A DNA stretch of 64,000 bases from Aulostomus chinensis (lineage: Eukaryota > Chordata > Actinopteri > Syngnathiformes > Aulostomidae): the NCBI GenBank assembly GCA_037954235.1, contig JBBMOA010000014.1:27522273-27586272 (forward strand). Direction: 5' to 3'. Position numbers and translations under genes: made by a program. Below the pieces are notes generated by a model that saw only the letters and a list, made by a program, of their open reading frames with translations, was not told the DNA's origin and did no database searches. This document shows, in pieces, positions 22,805 to 33,677 of this stretch; within the stretch, counting starts at the first letter, position 1, and every line of letters starts with the position of its first letter.

Positions 22805-23960
22805 TGTTCTACACCATGTTTTTTGACAGCCGTAGAAAGGCAGGTGTAGTTAGTGATGGAAAATCTGCAAGCAAGCATTGGAAAACATCACCTGACGCTA
22901 AAAAGTTAGCATGGGTTGATGGCCCGGCTCCTCCTGTCTCACATGGAAAAGTGGCGAAGGACACAGCATCAATTAAATGGCAGTTTGCCACAACGACAAG
23001 CAGACCATTTTCACACAGAAAATCCATGCCGATAATGGGAACAGTCATGGAGGCCACCAAAAAATCCCATTCAGACTGGCGCCCGTGGAAACAAACAGTT
23101 ACCAACCTCGTGCCAAATGTTGCAATGGGCGAACCGTTAGCTGCACTCAGCAACGGGCCTCTGCCTTTGGCTGACCTGTCTCTTCTAGCTGGGGGGAGGT
23201 GGCTCTTTTGCGAGCCCACCAGAAACAGTCTTCCTGGCTTTGAGTCCTTGATGGAGAGAAGCTCGCTATTTCCACCAGCACCAACAGCTGCTTCTGAGTG
23301 CTGGCCCTGGAGTTTCCCGGTACCTCAAATGAGCACAGAGGGACACAGCGCCTAGCCTGGCTACCAAACCACTGGTGGAAAAAGCAGAGGCCATTCCCGC
23401 GCCATCTCCGGGCTGTCACTCCAGCCACCACAGCCGGATCCGCATCCACCAGCACTGTCGGCAGGGGTTCCGATGCGACACTCTGCCCAGGGTTGGCTGA
23501 GGAGGCCAATCAGACAGTTTGCGGTCCAATCACTGGCAGCCAGACACAGGCAGTTAGCCAGGGCCGCACGCACCAGAGACGGGAGATGGTGCAGGAAAAC
23601 TCGTGGGAAAAGAAATCCACCTTTGTACGATCCTAGCAGTGACAGGATATTGTCCATGAGATCCACAGCCGTGCCATCGCCCAGACTGGATAGGGAAAGG
23701 ATCTTATCTGCCCTCTCCGTGGCAGAAAGGCTGTACCTCCAGAGCAGAAGCTGTTTGAGGGCAACATATCTTACATGTTGTGGGGAGGCATGCAACAGCT
23801 GCATGACCATGTGGACTGCTGGTTCAGTGCAGCGGCGACCAAAAAGTACATGGAGTCGTCTGTGGTGACGACACGCAGGTTGAATAGTGCCTCAACATGC
23901 TGGAACTACAAAGCCAGGTCGCTTTGCCAGAACTCCGCAGTGAGCACGGCCAGCTGTGAG
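22805..23960 (-). pseudogene. Gypsy gag plus protease region, frameshifted
   Basis: The gag part reads FWQSDLALYFQHVEALF (about 23925-23870; one internal stop, TAG, in LAL-FQH), then LLLWRYSLSATERADKILSL (about 23745-23690), GDGTAVDLMDNILSLLG and PSLVRAALAN (about 23560). A knuckle-like stretch (CFFHQWFGSQARRCVPLC, about 23395-23340) is followed by the protease region in two frames (LVEIAS..., then GMDFLCENGLLVVVANCHL, about 23040-22980). The family's active-site triad is not intact in any single frame. Order and spacing support one ancestral gag-pro frame. Confidence 0.75.
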
Positions 23961-23965
23961 AGACG

Positions 23966-25225
23966 TTTGTCTGATCAGGTCATAGCTAGCAATGTTGCAA
24001 ACTTGTCTGCCATAAATCAGACCTGCTCTCCTGCATTCCTTGCCCTCTGTAGTGTGGAAAACTACATGCATACAGACTCAATCTATGAAACATGCCACAC
24101 ATCTAACGGAGAAAGTACACACACAGACATGCATGCATGCAGACACGCATGCACACTCTCACAAACACACTCACACAGTTGGGGGAAAGAGCAGGAGATC
24201 AGGGCAGAAACAAATACAGATAATAGAGAAAGACAGATCAACAGAGAAAGAGGGAGAGAAAGGGGAAGAGAATGATGAACAAACTGGGATGTGAACAGAT
24301 GATGCTAAGGGTGGCAGCTTGAGCCTCTTCGTGTCTGTAGCTTCCTCTATCAGCAGCATTAGTCGGGGACCTGGGAAGTGGGGAAACACAAAGGCTCTGA
24401 AGAAGAAGGCAAGTTTGTAATATGAATGAGTATAGGGGGACAGAGAGGAGGAGAGATATCTTAAATATTTACAGTAGCCCATACAGTCAAGGTCTCATCA
24501 AGACAATGTTTAGTTTGGCTTTGGACTGTAATTTTTTAGTTTGTATTCGTGATTAGCTTGGTAGCAACAGTATGTTTCGAGTTTGTCTCAACCCGTGTTT
24601 TATTTCACTCTTTTCAGTACCTGTTTTAATTTGTTTGCGCTTCCCTTTCTGTGTCTTTATGTGCTTAAATATTGAGTCGGTATGCACATTCACAAAGACA
24701 CTGTCGGACTCTGAAGTATTCCCTGGACCCCTGCTTAATCGGACCAGTGATGACATTTTTAACCACGTATCATTGTTCAACAGCTGGCATTGTTCAACCC
24801 ATCCTCGACCTTGTCCTGACTTTAGAAATTGAAGCAGAATATGTAGTTGTATATCCACAGACCTTGCTTTTTTCTAACGATCAATTGATCCTTTCGACTT
24901 TGTACCTATTGATTACATTCCACTAAGGAAAACAAAAATTTCCAGATGTTTGTCTGATCAGGTCATAGCTAGATTTAAGGAAGCGATTCCACAGCCACTA
25001 AACTCAGCAACATATCCCATTATAACAGAGGAAACTGTGGCCAATCTTTCTGTGTGGAGTTTGTATGTTCTCCCTGTGCCTGCGTGGGTTCTCTCTGGGT
25101 ACTCTGGCTTCTACCCACCATCCAAAGACATGCAATTGGGGACTAGGCTAATTGGATATTCTAAATTGACCATAGGTGTGGCTGTGAGTGTGAATGGTTG
25201 TCTGTATGTGTTGGCCCTGCGATGG
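23966..25225 (+). mobile_element. LINE/SINE chimeric repeat, copy 1
   Basis: 23991-25039 is shared with 30176-31337 (copy 2) at very high identity by eye. The shared part holds a 5' non-coding region with CA/CATG runs (24115-24180) and a purine stretch, then a decayed LINE endonuclease C-terminus (about 24780-25035; LDLVLTLEIEAEYVVVYPQ, and LSDQVIARFKEAIPQPLNS). At 25040 it switches to the middle of the local SINE (CTTTCTGTGTGGAGTTTG), which is truncated at 25225 in this copy. A 25-bp LINE piece (gtttgtctgatcaggtcata...) at 23966-23990 also occurs at 24943-24967, so the unit is flanked on its left by a bit of its own interior. Compared with copy 2 it lacks about 107 bp after 24454. Confidence 0.8.
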
Positions 25226-25660
25226 CCCAACTCCATATGATCTGCAGTCTCTTTCTACTTTTAAAAGACATTTGAAGACTCAATTTTTCAGGGAACACCT
25301 CAGCACTTAAATCTGACCCTTCTCCTTGTCCTCAGGGGTAGAATGGGTCAGAAGGTTTATGATCCAGCTCTTAGTGAATACTTAGCACTGAAAATGTTGA
25401 ATATTGAATGTGCTGAATGTTGAAAGATATTGTTGATGATGAATATTGGTTGTGGTCAGATGTGGTTAAGTTATATTCAGAAAAAACAAAACAAAAACTG
25501 GCACTTCTTCTGCCACGAGATGGAAGCACCTGCAGCCTATCAAACTTGAATTTCTTTGTCATACTCACGAAGGCTTTCCCTCTTGTCTACATTTTTGCTT
25601 GTGTTGTACGTGTCATTGAAAAAAGCATCTGACAAATCAAATTGTAGAATTGTAGACTTC
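25226..25660 (+). mobile_element. L2-clade LINE 3' end fragment
   Basis: This matches the last part of the 27457-28895 LINE: ctctttctacttttaaaagac (end of ORF2, LKTQFFREHLST), 3' UTR with 'cacttcttctgccacgagatgg' (25502), and the ATTGTAGA tail (25640-25655). It is inserted directly after the truncated SINE. Confidence 0.85.
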
Positions 25661-26099
25661 AGTGTAAATCACCAAGAGTTTATTGCCGAGTGTGAAACAT
25701 TAACAGAATAAAGGAAGCCATGAAAATAGACAGTTCTACTGGAATCTTCCACTAAACACTACAATTCCTTTTTGTTTGGAGGATCGCAAAATGTCTAAAC
25801 AAAGACAAACAAAAAATCCACAGAAGCTCTGATCATAAACAACAATTCACCTTGTCTTTTCACTGGTCAAAAATGTATGTGTCCAATGGCTGTGGTCAAT
25901 CATATGAAAGTGCTGTAACTCCCTAATGTCTGTCGCCACAGAACAGGTTGGTCATAGGCTAAGGAGGAACTGATTAAATGTCTATGCCCACTGGCCAAAA
26001 AGGGGTATTGCAATGTGCTTGGTCAGTCACAAAAAGTATCTAACTCCTACATTGCTTCATGTAATACCCTAAAATGTTGTAGCAGTATTTGGTGAGGGT
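25661..26099. other. No feature recognised
   Basis: Unrecognised AT-rich DNA. Confidence 0.45.
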
Positions 26100-27392
26100 G
26101 CTCTCAATTTTCTTTACGAATGCTATATCATGAAGCACTGTGATTTTTTCAAGACACGAAGAAACATCTGGCACTTCACAAATCTCACATATGTTTTACT
26201 GTTGCAACCAGGCATTCTGCATCTGGAAATATTTGGATTGTCAGCCAATTTGGACAAATGGATTGCACCATATTTTGTTGTCCTCTCATTTAGTTGGGGC
26301 TTCCTTTTCTGCAATTCTGGAGATGATTCTTCATCTCTTTTGTCTGACTCTGACCTCTAATCTCATTGACAAGTCAGTCCCTGGGTTATTAGTTCCTCAG
26401 CCAAGAGGATTTTGACCAGGGATGGCTTCTTTGCAGGTGCACACATTGGTGTTTCAAGTCAATGCAAGGCCTGTATGTCTTCAATGTATTGAATCCATGA
26501 GTTGGTGATGGACAAATCAGTAAAATGAAGCATGGCACAAATAGTCCACTTGGTGGTGTGGCTGGACATCTGTATAACCTGACCTTGCAATCACACATGC
26601 CAACCCCTCCCACATTGCAGCTGTATTCCACAATCACTGCAGGTCTTGTGACTTGGATTTACTGCTTTTCTTTTTTAGACTATCTGGCCTGGCCGAGGTG
26701 TTCTGGGGTTCAATCCCATGGGCAATTGATGCTATGACAACAGGCCATTCACTTGTTGACTGGAATTTTTTCAGGTCTCCATGCAATCATGTTTGATGAT
26801 CCTCTTGTTTTTTTGCTCAGGACGTTGTCTCTCTCTTTTGGAATTCCTTTAATCCTGTCAGATTCAGTTTCCCAAGCACAAATGGACACACTGGATGCTA
26901 GTAGGGGAAAGGAACCCTCTGTTCATCAATACAGATCTTGTTGGCCTGAGTAGGTTGAGGCAACCTTGGAGGACTCTCTTCAGAACTGGTCCTTTTCTTA
27001 TCCTCTTCTGTTATATCCAAATCATTGACCACTGTCAGTGATGATCTGACCTTGTAGAAACAATTGTGTGTCATGGAGGCACCTATGACTGGGACTCCTG
27101 TTTTAGCAGCCAAGTACATTGTAATTCTTGGATATCCAAGGCATGCCATGTCCACTAAGATACTTAAAAGGGTTTTGATCTCTTCTTACATTGTGTCCAT
27201 GCTGTCACCTGAATCCAGCACCATACATTGGTTGGTGTTTTTGCTCTGATTAACAACCTGATGTTCTGCACGTGTTTTTGACCCATAGAGGACAAAAGCG
27301 CACTTCTGCTGGCCTGGTGTCTTGGTCAATTTCATCTTCCTCCACATCTGCCTCACCCTCTTCTGTCTCAGTCATTCCCAATGCCAGTGTTG
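26100..27392 (-). pseudogene. piggyBac (PGBD-type) transposase pseudogene
   Basis: The minus strand, in several frames, resembles a piggyBac transposase. There is an acidic N-terminal stretch (EEGEADVEEDEIDQDT, about 27370-27320), then the characteristic YPRITMYLAAKTGVPVIGAS (about 27135-27075) and CFYKVRSSLTVVNDLDITEEDKK (about 27060-26995). Then comes a weakly preserved IDEQRVPF box (about 26930-26905). The C-terminal cysteine-rich tail (CRMPGCNSKTYVRFVKCQ, about 26235-26180) is the ring/PHD-like finger of this family. Multiple stops and frameshifts break it, and the catalytic aspartates cannot all be placed. Terminal TTAA boundaries were not identified, so it is given as a pseudogene rather than a bounded element. 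Confidence 0.75.
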
Positions 27393-27456
27393 CCAACTCC
27401 TCAGTAAGGGAAGTTGCTATTGGTTGTCCTAAAAGTTGCTAGAAGTCACTAAATGA

Positions 27457-28895
27457 GCTGCTGGTCAGTGCTCTGTCCTACTTCTGCTGGGCCTGTCTGC
27501 TGCCTTCGACACGGTGATCCATCAGATTCTCCTCTCCACACTCTCTGAGCTCGGCATATGTGGTTCTGCCTTGTTGTGGTTCAAGTCCTACCTCACAGGC
27601 AGATCCTTCAGAGTGTCATGGCGAGGAAAGGTGTCTAGGTCACATGGCCTATCGACTGGGGTTCCTCAGGGGTCAGTGCTTGGTCCCCCTCTCTTCTCGT
27701 TGTACACCACCTCACTTGGTTCAGTGATCCACTCCCATGGCTTCTCCTACCACTGTTATGCTGACGACACTCAGCTTTTCCTTTCTTTTCCACCTGATGA
27801 CAGAACGGTCTCAGATCGTATATCAGCGTGTCTGGCTGATATCTCCACATGGATGAAGGAACACCACTTTCAACTGAATCTGTCTAAGACTGAACTTATG
27901 GTCTTTCCAGCTTGTCCATCTGTTCAGCCTCAGGTCAGTGTCCAACTTGACTGAAGCCTACTTGTGCCCACAAACTCAGCCAGAAACCTTGATGTCATGA
28001 TTGATGACCAGCTGACCTTCAAGGTTCATGTGGCTTCAGTTTCTCAGTCTTGCCGTTATGCCCTCTACAACATCAGGAAGATCAGACCCTTCCGGACCCA
28101 ACAGACCAAAAGGCTTCTGGTTCAGGCTCTTGTCATCTCACACATTGACTACTGCAACTCTCTTCTGGCAGGCCTCCCTGCATGCTCATTCAAGCCTCTG
28201 CAGATGATCCAGAATGTAGCAGCACGTCTGGTCTTCAACCAGCCCAAAAGGGCACATGTCACCCCGCTGCTGGTTTCTCTTCACTGGCTTCCAGTGGCAG
28301 CCAGGATCAAATTCAAGGCACTTCTCTTGGCTTACAAAACAATCACAAGAACGGCTCCAGCCTACCTGGAATTCCTGATCCAGGTCTACTCTCCTTCTCG
28401 CCCACTACGCTCTGCATGCGAAAGACGCCTGGTGCTTCCAGCCCAGCGCTGCTCCAAATCTCTAGCCAGACTCTTCTCTTCTGTTGTTCCCAAATGGTGG
28501 AACGAACTACTGAACTCTGTGCGTTCTGCTGAGTCCTTTTCTACTTTTAAGAGACAATTGAAGACTCAATTGTTCAGAGAGCACCCAGACACTTAACCTG
28601 ACTCTTCTCCTCTTTGTCCTGTGGGGTAGAATAAGTCAGAGGGTCCAAGACCCAGCACTTCGTGATTATGTAGCACTAACTGTGTTGTGTGATGTTGTAT
28701 GTTTGTCAAAAAAAAAAGGGAGGGGAGGGGGCGACACTTCTTCTGCCACTAGATGGCAGTACCTGTGACCAAATCACAACTGAAGCACTTTTGCGCTACT
28801 ATGGGTTTTCCTTAAGTCTGAATTCTTGCTTGTGTTGTACGTCGCTTCGGACAAAAGCGTCTGCTGAATGAATTTGTAGAATTGTAGAATTGTAG
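27457..28895 (+). mobile_element. 5'-truncated L2-clade LINE with target duplication
   Basis: It begins inside ORF2 (LGLSAAFDTVIHQ), keeps the complete 3' half of the reverse transcriptase, and has a 3' UTR with 'cacttcttctgccactagatgg' (28735). It ends in the tail (AATTGTAG)n at 28873-28895. The 6-bp duplication aaatga lies at 27451-27456 and 28896-28901. Two other 3' fragments in the window (1715, 25226) and a palm fragment (20815) are of the same family. Confidence 0.9.
27480..28596 (+). pseudogene. L2 LINE reverse transcriptase, interrupted by a single stop codon
   Basis: One reading frame runs about 370 codons to the natural stop (28594-28596) with only one in-frame TGA, at 27952-27954. 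In order: SAAFDTVIHQILLSTLSELG; HGLSTGVPQGSVLGPPLFSL (about 27645); CYADDTQLFLSFPPDD (about 27755; the ADD catalytic pair is intact); STWMKEHHFQLNLSKTELMV; ARNLDVMIDDQLTFKVHVAS (about 27980); LVISHIDYCNSLLAGLP (about 28130); KPLQMIQNVAARLVFNQPKR; HWLPVAARIKFKALLLAYKT; and WWNELLNSVRSAESFSTFKR. The same position in the 20815 fragment is a serine codon, so the TGA looks like a one-base change. The N-terminal endonuclease is missing. Confidence 0.9.
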
Positions 28896-29030
28896 AAATG
28901 ACATCATCACCCAATTTGCATAATTGGCCATCTGGATGGAGTTGATGCTGTGGGAGCAGAGGCAGGCACACACAGTAGACAAGGCTAGTATTCAGGGCTG
29001 CTCCTCCCTAAGCCCAGGACACGCACTGTG

Positions 29031-29403
29031 CGTCGGGCCTCATCCTTAAATGGGGGCCACATTTTGCATGAGGGGATGCATCTGTGAATATGTGCATCGT
29101 GTATATGTTTACAATGATACATTGATGTTAAGCTGTGAAAACTCAAAATACTTCTTAGATGTTTACTTACTAAAAACAATCAAAATATAACACTGAAAAA
29201 CATTTTACTTAAAATATCATGCTTACCTTTCCTTCCTCCATGAAATGTGCTTGTGGTGATGGCAGCCATTTTGAAAAGACAAGAAATGACAAATTTCCAC
29301 ATCCACATCTCCACACATGACATATTATTGGAAAGCTATAACTGTTCCCAGTAAGGCACACAAGGGCTCAGTAGAGTAAAATATATTGTATTGGATATTT
29401 TAA
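29031..29403. other. No feature recognised
   Basis: Unrecognised DNA ending at a TTAA (29400-29403). Confidence 0.45.
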
Positions 29404-30060
29404 CCCTTGTGTGGTGGACATATTTCTGTTACTCAGGAGCTTTTGGTCAGGTGGACCCATCCCATCATTGGGGTCTTAAAACAATACAGTCATAACAATT
29501 TACATAAAAATACTTCACAGATGTTGACCTTAACGTAATTACAAGCAAAATACACCATGACATATAGCATATATGGTTAATATGTTTAGAATTTGTTTTT
29601 TGTGATGAAATATAATTTTAGTCAAACAAATCAATAATAATCAAAATGGAGGAATAAATCATGTTTTTTTTTTAACAAATATCAAGGAGAGAGGGTTGTC
29701 CTCAATATTGGTGTTTATTGTTTTAAATAAAATTGAAATTAGGATACAGAACACAAATTTAACACCGAACACATGCCCACAATAAGGCAAAAAAAACCAG
29801 CAAAGCTTTCTGGGTCCCAGCCACAAGGAGGGGGCAAATGCAGTCCGGTCAAAACAAACTGGAGGGCCCTTCTGCTGGACTTTTGTTCAGTGTGTGTGTT
29901 GCAAATGATGGCCCTCTGAAAAGACATTCCTTTTACCATCCTAAATGATTTGAATGATAAGGAGCCAATAGACTGAATGATATGGAGCCCCACACACACA
30001 GGTGCAAATTGGTAGCAGGGCAAAACTTAAAAATAGCTGTGTCCAACAATATTTATATTC
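29400..30060 (+). mobile_element. Possible piggyBac-type element end (TTAACCCTTGTGTGG)
   Basis: TTAA followed by CCCTTGTGTGGTGGACATAT, then TGGACCCATCCCATCATTGG, resembles the terminus of widespread fish TTAA-specific elements. No matching right end (CACAAGGGTTAA-like) was found before 30175, so this is a one-ended or decayed copy. The right limit is a guess. Its relation to the piggyBac transposase pseudogene at 26100 is unclear. Confidence 0.4.
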
Positions 30061-30175
30061 AGAGAATGTTACTGATGTAACATTGTGCAGGTTCCCGCCA
30101 GACATTGTGTAGGTTCACGCACACATAGATGAGAGAGTCTGGGGAACAGACAGATTCTTGGGATTGAAATATAAA

Positions 30176-31640
30176 AATGTTGCAAACTTGTCTGCCATAA
30201 ATCAGACCTGCTCTCCTGCATTCCTTGCCCTCTGTAGTGTGGAAAACTACATGCATACAGACTCAATCTATGAAACATGCCGCACATCTAACGGAGAAAG
30301 TACACACACAGACATGCATGCATGCACACACGCATGCACACTCTCAAAAACACACTCACAGTTGGGGGAAAGAGCAGGAGATCAGGGCAGAAACAAATAC
30401 AGATAATAGAGAAAGACAGATAAACAGAGAAAGAGGGAGAGAAAGGGGAAGAGAATGATGAACAAACTGGGACGTGAACAGATGATGCTAAGGGTGGCAG
30501 CTTGAGCCTCTTCGTGTCTGTAGCTTCCTCTATCAGCAGCATTAGTCAGGGACCTGGGAAGTGGGGAAGCACAAAGGCTCTGAAGAAGAAGGCAAGTTTG
30601 TAACATGAATGAGTATAGGGGGACAGAGAGGAGGAGAGAGAAGCCCAGTGCGCCATGGGAGATCCTCTGACAGCCTAAGCCTATAGCAGCATATCTAAGG
30701 GATAGCCTTAGCCAGCCCTGACTACTGTGTATAAAAAATAATATAAATATATCTTAAATATTTACAGTAGCCCACACAGTCAAGGTCTCATCAAGACAAT
30801 GTTTAGTTTGGCTTTGGACTGTAATTTTTTAGTTTGTATTCGTGATTAGCTTGGTAGCAACAGTATGTTTCGAGTTTGTCTCAACCCGTGTTTTATTTCA
30901 CTCTTTTCAGTACCTGTTTTAATTTGTTTGCGCTTCCCTTTCTGTGTCTTTATGTGCTTAAATATTGAGTCGGTATGCACATTCACAAAGACACTGTCGG
31001 ACTCTAAAGTATTCCCTGGACCCCTGCTTAATCGGACCAGTGATGACATTTTTAACCACGTATCATCGTTCAACTGCTGGCATCGTTCAACCCACCCTCG
31101 ACCTTGTCCTGACTTTAGAAATTGAAGCAGAATATGTAGTTGTATATCCACAGACCTTGCTTTTTTCTAACAATCAATTAATCCTTTCGACTTTGTACTT
31201 ATTGATTACATTCCACTAAGGAAAACAGTAATTTCCGGATGTTTGTCTGATCAGGTCATAGCTAGATTTAAGGAAGCGATTCCTCTGCCACTAAACTCAG
31301 CAACATATCCTGTTATAACAGAGGACACTGTTGTCAATCTTTCTGTGTGGAGTTTGCATGTTCTCCCTGTGCCTGCGTGGGTTCTCTCTGGGTACTCTGG
31401 CTTCCTCCAGTCCCAATACATGCAAATAAGGACTAGGCTAATTGAATAGTCTAAAATTCACCATAGGCGTGGCTGTGAGTGTGAATGAATGTCTGTCTAT
31501 ATGTGTTGGCCCCGCGATGGACTGGTGACCTGTCCAGGGTGTACACCCGCCCGAAAGCTGCTGGGATAGCCCCCCCCCCCCCCGTGACCCTTAACAGGAT
31601 AAGTGGAAGAAAATGGATGGATGGATGGATGGATGGATTG
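30176..31640 (+). mobile_element. LINE/SINE chimeric repeat, copy 2, with complete SINE 3' part
   Basis: This has the same content and order as copy 1: 5' non-coding region with CA/CATG runs (30300-30360), decayed LINE endonuclease end (about 31070-31335), then at about 31338 the same switch into the SINE middle. Here the SINE continues to its (GGAT)n tail (31612-31640). About 107 bp around 30641-30747 (agcccagtgcgccatggg ...) is absent from copy 1. The LINE-to-SINE junction falls at the same base in both copies. Confidence 0.82.
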
Positions 31641-31654
31641 ATGTACATTCATAA

Positions 31655-32055
31655 CTCGGTACAATTCTGAAATCTGGCAGCTTAAAAAAAAACAACTCAA
31701 AAACTGGAGAGGATATCGTGCTGCTCCAAACCAGAAGAGTCACAGGCAATCTGGCAAGATAGCCTCAAAGCCCTTTGTATAACTAGAGGAACCTATTACT
31801 CAGCGTCAAAAGAGGAAAACAAGAACAGGTTTCTCTTCAGTACTGTAGCCAGACTGTCGGAAAGCCACAGCTCTATTCTCTCTTAGATATGATCAATGTG
31901 TCACTGTTATCTGGTTACATTCAATAGTCCTTCAAAGTACCAGTCATTAGAACCCCTTCTCATAAAAATAACCCTGTATCCAGAAGTTTTGGCCAGCTAC
32001 AGACCAATATCAAATCGTCCTTTTCTCTCCAAAATTCTGGAGAAAACTTTCACTG
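31655..32055 (+). pseudogene. Degenerate LINE RT, 5' piece
   Basis: The translation gives WQDSLKALCITRGTYYSASK (about 31760-31815), ENKNRFLFSTVARLSESHSS and LYPEVLASYRPISNRPFLSK (about 31970-32030). This is the RT fingers region of an L2/Rex1-like LINE. It stops at the PIF/Harbinger insertion and resumes at 32769 with the palm, so the RT segment in between has been lost. Confidence 0.75.
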
Positions 32056-32058
32056 TTA

Positions 32059-32765
32059 CTGTGTGTTCACACCAAACGTGAATGCGAATTTCGCGTTGTG
32101 TTATTTGCGCGAATTTAACCGCCGGATCATGTTCGTGTCCATTTGTGTCATTCCCGCAAATACGCGAATTCACTCACTTGCCCGAGTAGCGACTATTTCT
32201 GGCAACGTTTCTTTCCGCCATTTCACCATGGATATTCAAAGAACTGTTACATTGTACCTGCTGTGGAAGGCCAAAATATGTTGAAAAACTAAACGCTGTC
32301 ATATCTGGGTTCACAACACCATCTTGAGGCGAGCACAGCTCCTCCAGGGTCTGCATCTGGATAACTGTCCAGCGGTATTTTCAGATGACTACTGGCCAGT
32401 TTCACAACCTGCTAGCTAGGATCGGTGTCAGAATTTCATAAAAAGACACCACCTTATTCAACCGGGTCTTGTAATTTTGTTCCCACACACAGCCACAATC
32501 AATTTGTCCTCCATCTTATGACACAGTCAGCAGTGACGTCGAGACAACCTCAACGCTGATTGGCTGTCATAACAAAACACACAACGTACCAAAGTTGAAT
32601 ATTTTCAACTTGTGCGAATGGCGAAATTTTGCGTCGCAAAATTCTTGTCATTCACCTCATTCGTGCTGCCCGACTGAAAATTCGCGTCATTCGCACGTTT
32701 GCATAGACTTTGTATGGAAACTGTTCGCACAAATGTGCGAATTTTTGTTTGGTGTGAACACACAT
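32059..32765 (+). mobile_element. PIF/Harbinger DNA transposon remnant with TTA target duplication
   Basis: The element is 707 bp. The left end CTGTGTGTTCACACCAAAC is mirrored at the right end by GTTTGGTGTGAACACACAT, 18 of 19 bases inverted. TTA lies on both sides (32056-32058 and 32766-32768), the duplication expected of PIF/Harbinger. Subterminal GCGAAT/ATTCGC motifs recur. An internal frame at 32378-32449 reads FQMTTGQFHNLLARIGVRIS, a signature of the Harbinger transposase N-terminal region, followed by a stop. The catalytic domain is deleted. Confidence 0.88.
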
Positions 32766-32768
32766 TTA

Positions 32769-33490
32769 CTGTATGCAGAAGACACACAGCTGTACTTCTG
32801 GAGTCGTCCACATGAAACAAATCAGCTGACTAAACTGGAGGCCTGTCTAAAGGAAATTAAAAAAAATGGATGATCCACAATTTTCTTTAATTAAACTCTG
32901 ATAAAACTGTAGTTATTGTGCTGGGCCCAAAACACCTTAGAAACACCTTATCTAATAAGATAGGTACCTTGTATGGCATCACCCTGGAAACCAGCACTAC
33001 GGTAAGGAACCTAAGAGTACACTTTGATCAGGATCTGTCCTTTAACTCCCACATTAAACAAATCTCCAGGGCCACCTTCTTTCATCTACGTAACATCGCT
33101 AAGATTAGTTACATCCTGTCTCAAAAATGCAGAAACTCTAGTCCATGCTTTTGTCACTTCCAGGCTGGATTACTGCAATTCCCTCCATCAGGCTATACTA
33201 AGAATTCCCTAAAGACTCTCTGGCAGGTCCAAAATGCTGCTGCATGCATATTGACTTGAACTGGTAGAAGAGACCATATATCTGTACTGGCTTCTCCACA
33301 TTGGCTCCCTGTTAAATTCAGCATAGAATTCAAAATTTGTCTTCTAACATACAAAACCCTCAACAATCCTTTAGCTATTAGGCTCTCCTCCTGTGGAACC
33401 AGTTTCAGTCCGGGATGCAGACACCCTCTCTACGTTTAAGGGCAGACTTAAGACCTTCTTTTTTGATAAAGCTTATACAGTATATTTTAG
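32769..33490 (+). pseudogene. Degenerate LINE RT, 3' piece
   Basis: The translation resumes with YAEDTQLYFWSRPHETNQL (about 32772), in which the catalytic ADD motif reads AED. It continues with TKLEACLKEIKK, VLGPKHLRNTLSNKIGT (about 32918), TTVRNLRVHFDQDLSFNSHI, THLRNIAK-like and C-terminal SVREADTLSTFKGRLKTF (about 33410-33460). Frameshifts are frequent. It is the continuation of the 31655-32055 fragment. Confidence 0.75.
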
Positions 33491-33508
33491 CTTAACTGTT
33501 AACAATCA

Positions 33509-33677
33509 GGGCGGCACGGTGGTGCAGTGGTTAGCACTATCGCTTCACAGCAAGAAGGTTCTGAGATCCAGTCCCGGCTCAGGCACGGGATTTTTCTGTG
33601 TGGAGTTTGCGTGTTCTCCCTGTACCTGCATGGGTTCTCTACGGGTACTCTGACTTCCTCCCACAGTCCAAAGACAA
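33509..33677 (+). mobile_element. SINE, 3'-truncated
   Basis: The head is well preserved: GGGCGGCACGG, A box TGGTGCAGTGG at 33520, altered B box around 33560, then the conserved GTGTGGAGTTTGCGTGTTCTC. It ends after 'cagtccaaagac'. Confidence 0.88.

Larger units (their letters stand above)
21540..23965 (-). mobile_element. Ty3/Gypsy LTR retrotransposon remnant lacking RT and RNase H
   Basis: Minus strand, in order: gag (about 23960-23480), zinc-knuckle/protease region (about 23440-22810), then directly integrase (about 22690-21930) and a C-terminal domain (about 21960-21720). The pol part between protease and integrase, which should be over 1.5 kb, is missing, with about 100 bp of junction (22700-22800). 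No pair of LTRs was found, so the 5' end at 23965 and the 3' end are approximate. At 23966 it abuts LINE-derived sequence. Confidence 0.8.
27393..29030 (+). repeat. Interspersed repeat (unclassified) split by an L2 insertion
   Basis: 27393-27456 (cagtgttgccaactcctcag ... agtcactaaatga) and 28902-29030 (catcatcacccaatttgcat ...) read as one continuous fish repeat once the LINE between them is removed. The LINE created a short duplication (aaatga) of it. The outer right end is approximate. Class not known to me. Confidence 0.6.

Noticed and set aside
24040..24294. Small host proteins suggested by open frames repeated at 30225
   Set aside because: They lie in the 5' part of the duplicated LINE/SINE chimera and run through CA and purine repeats.
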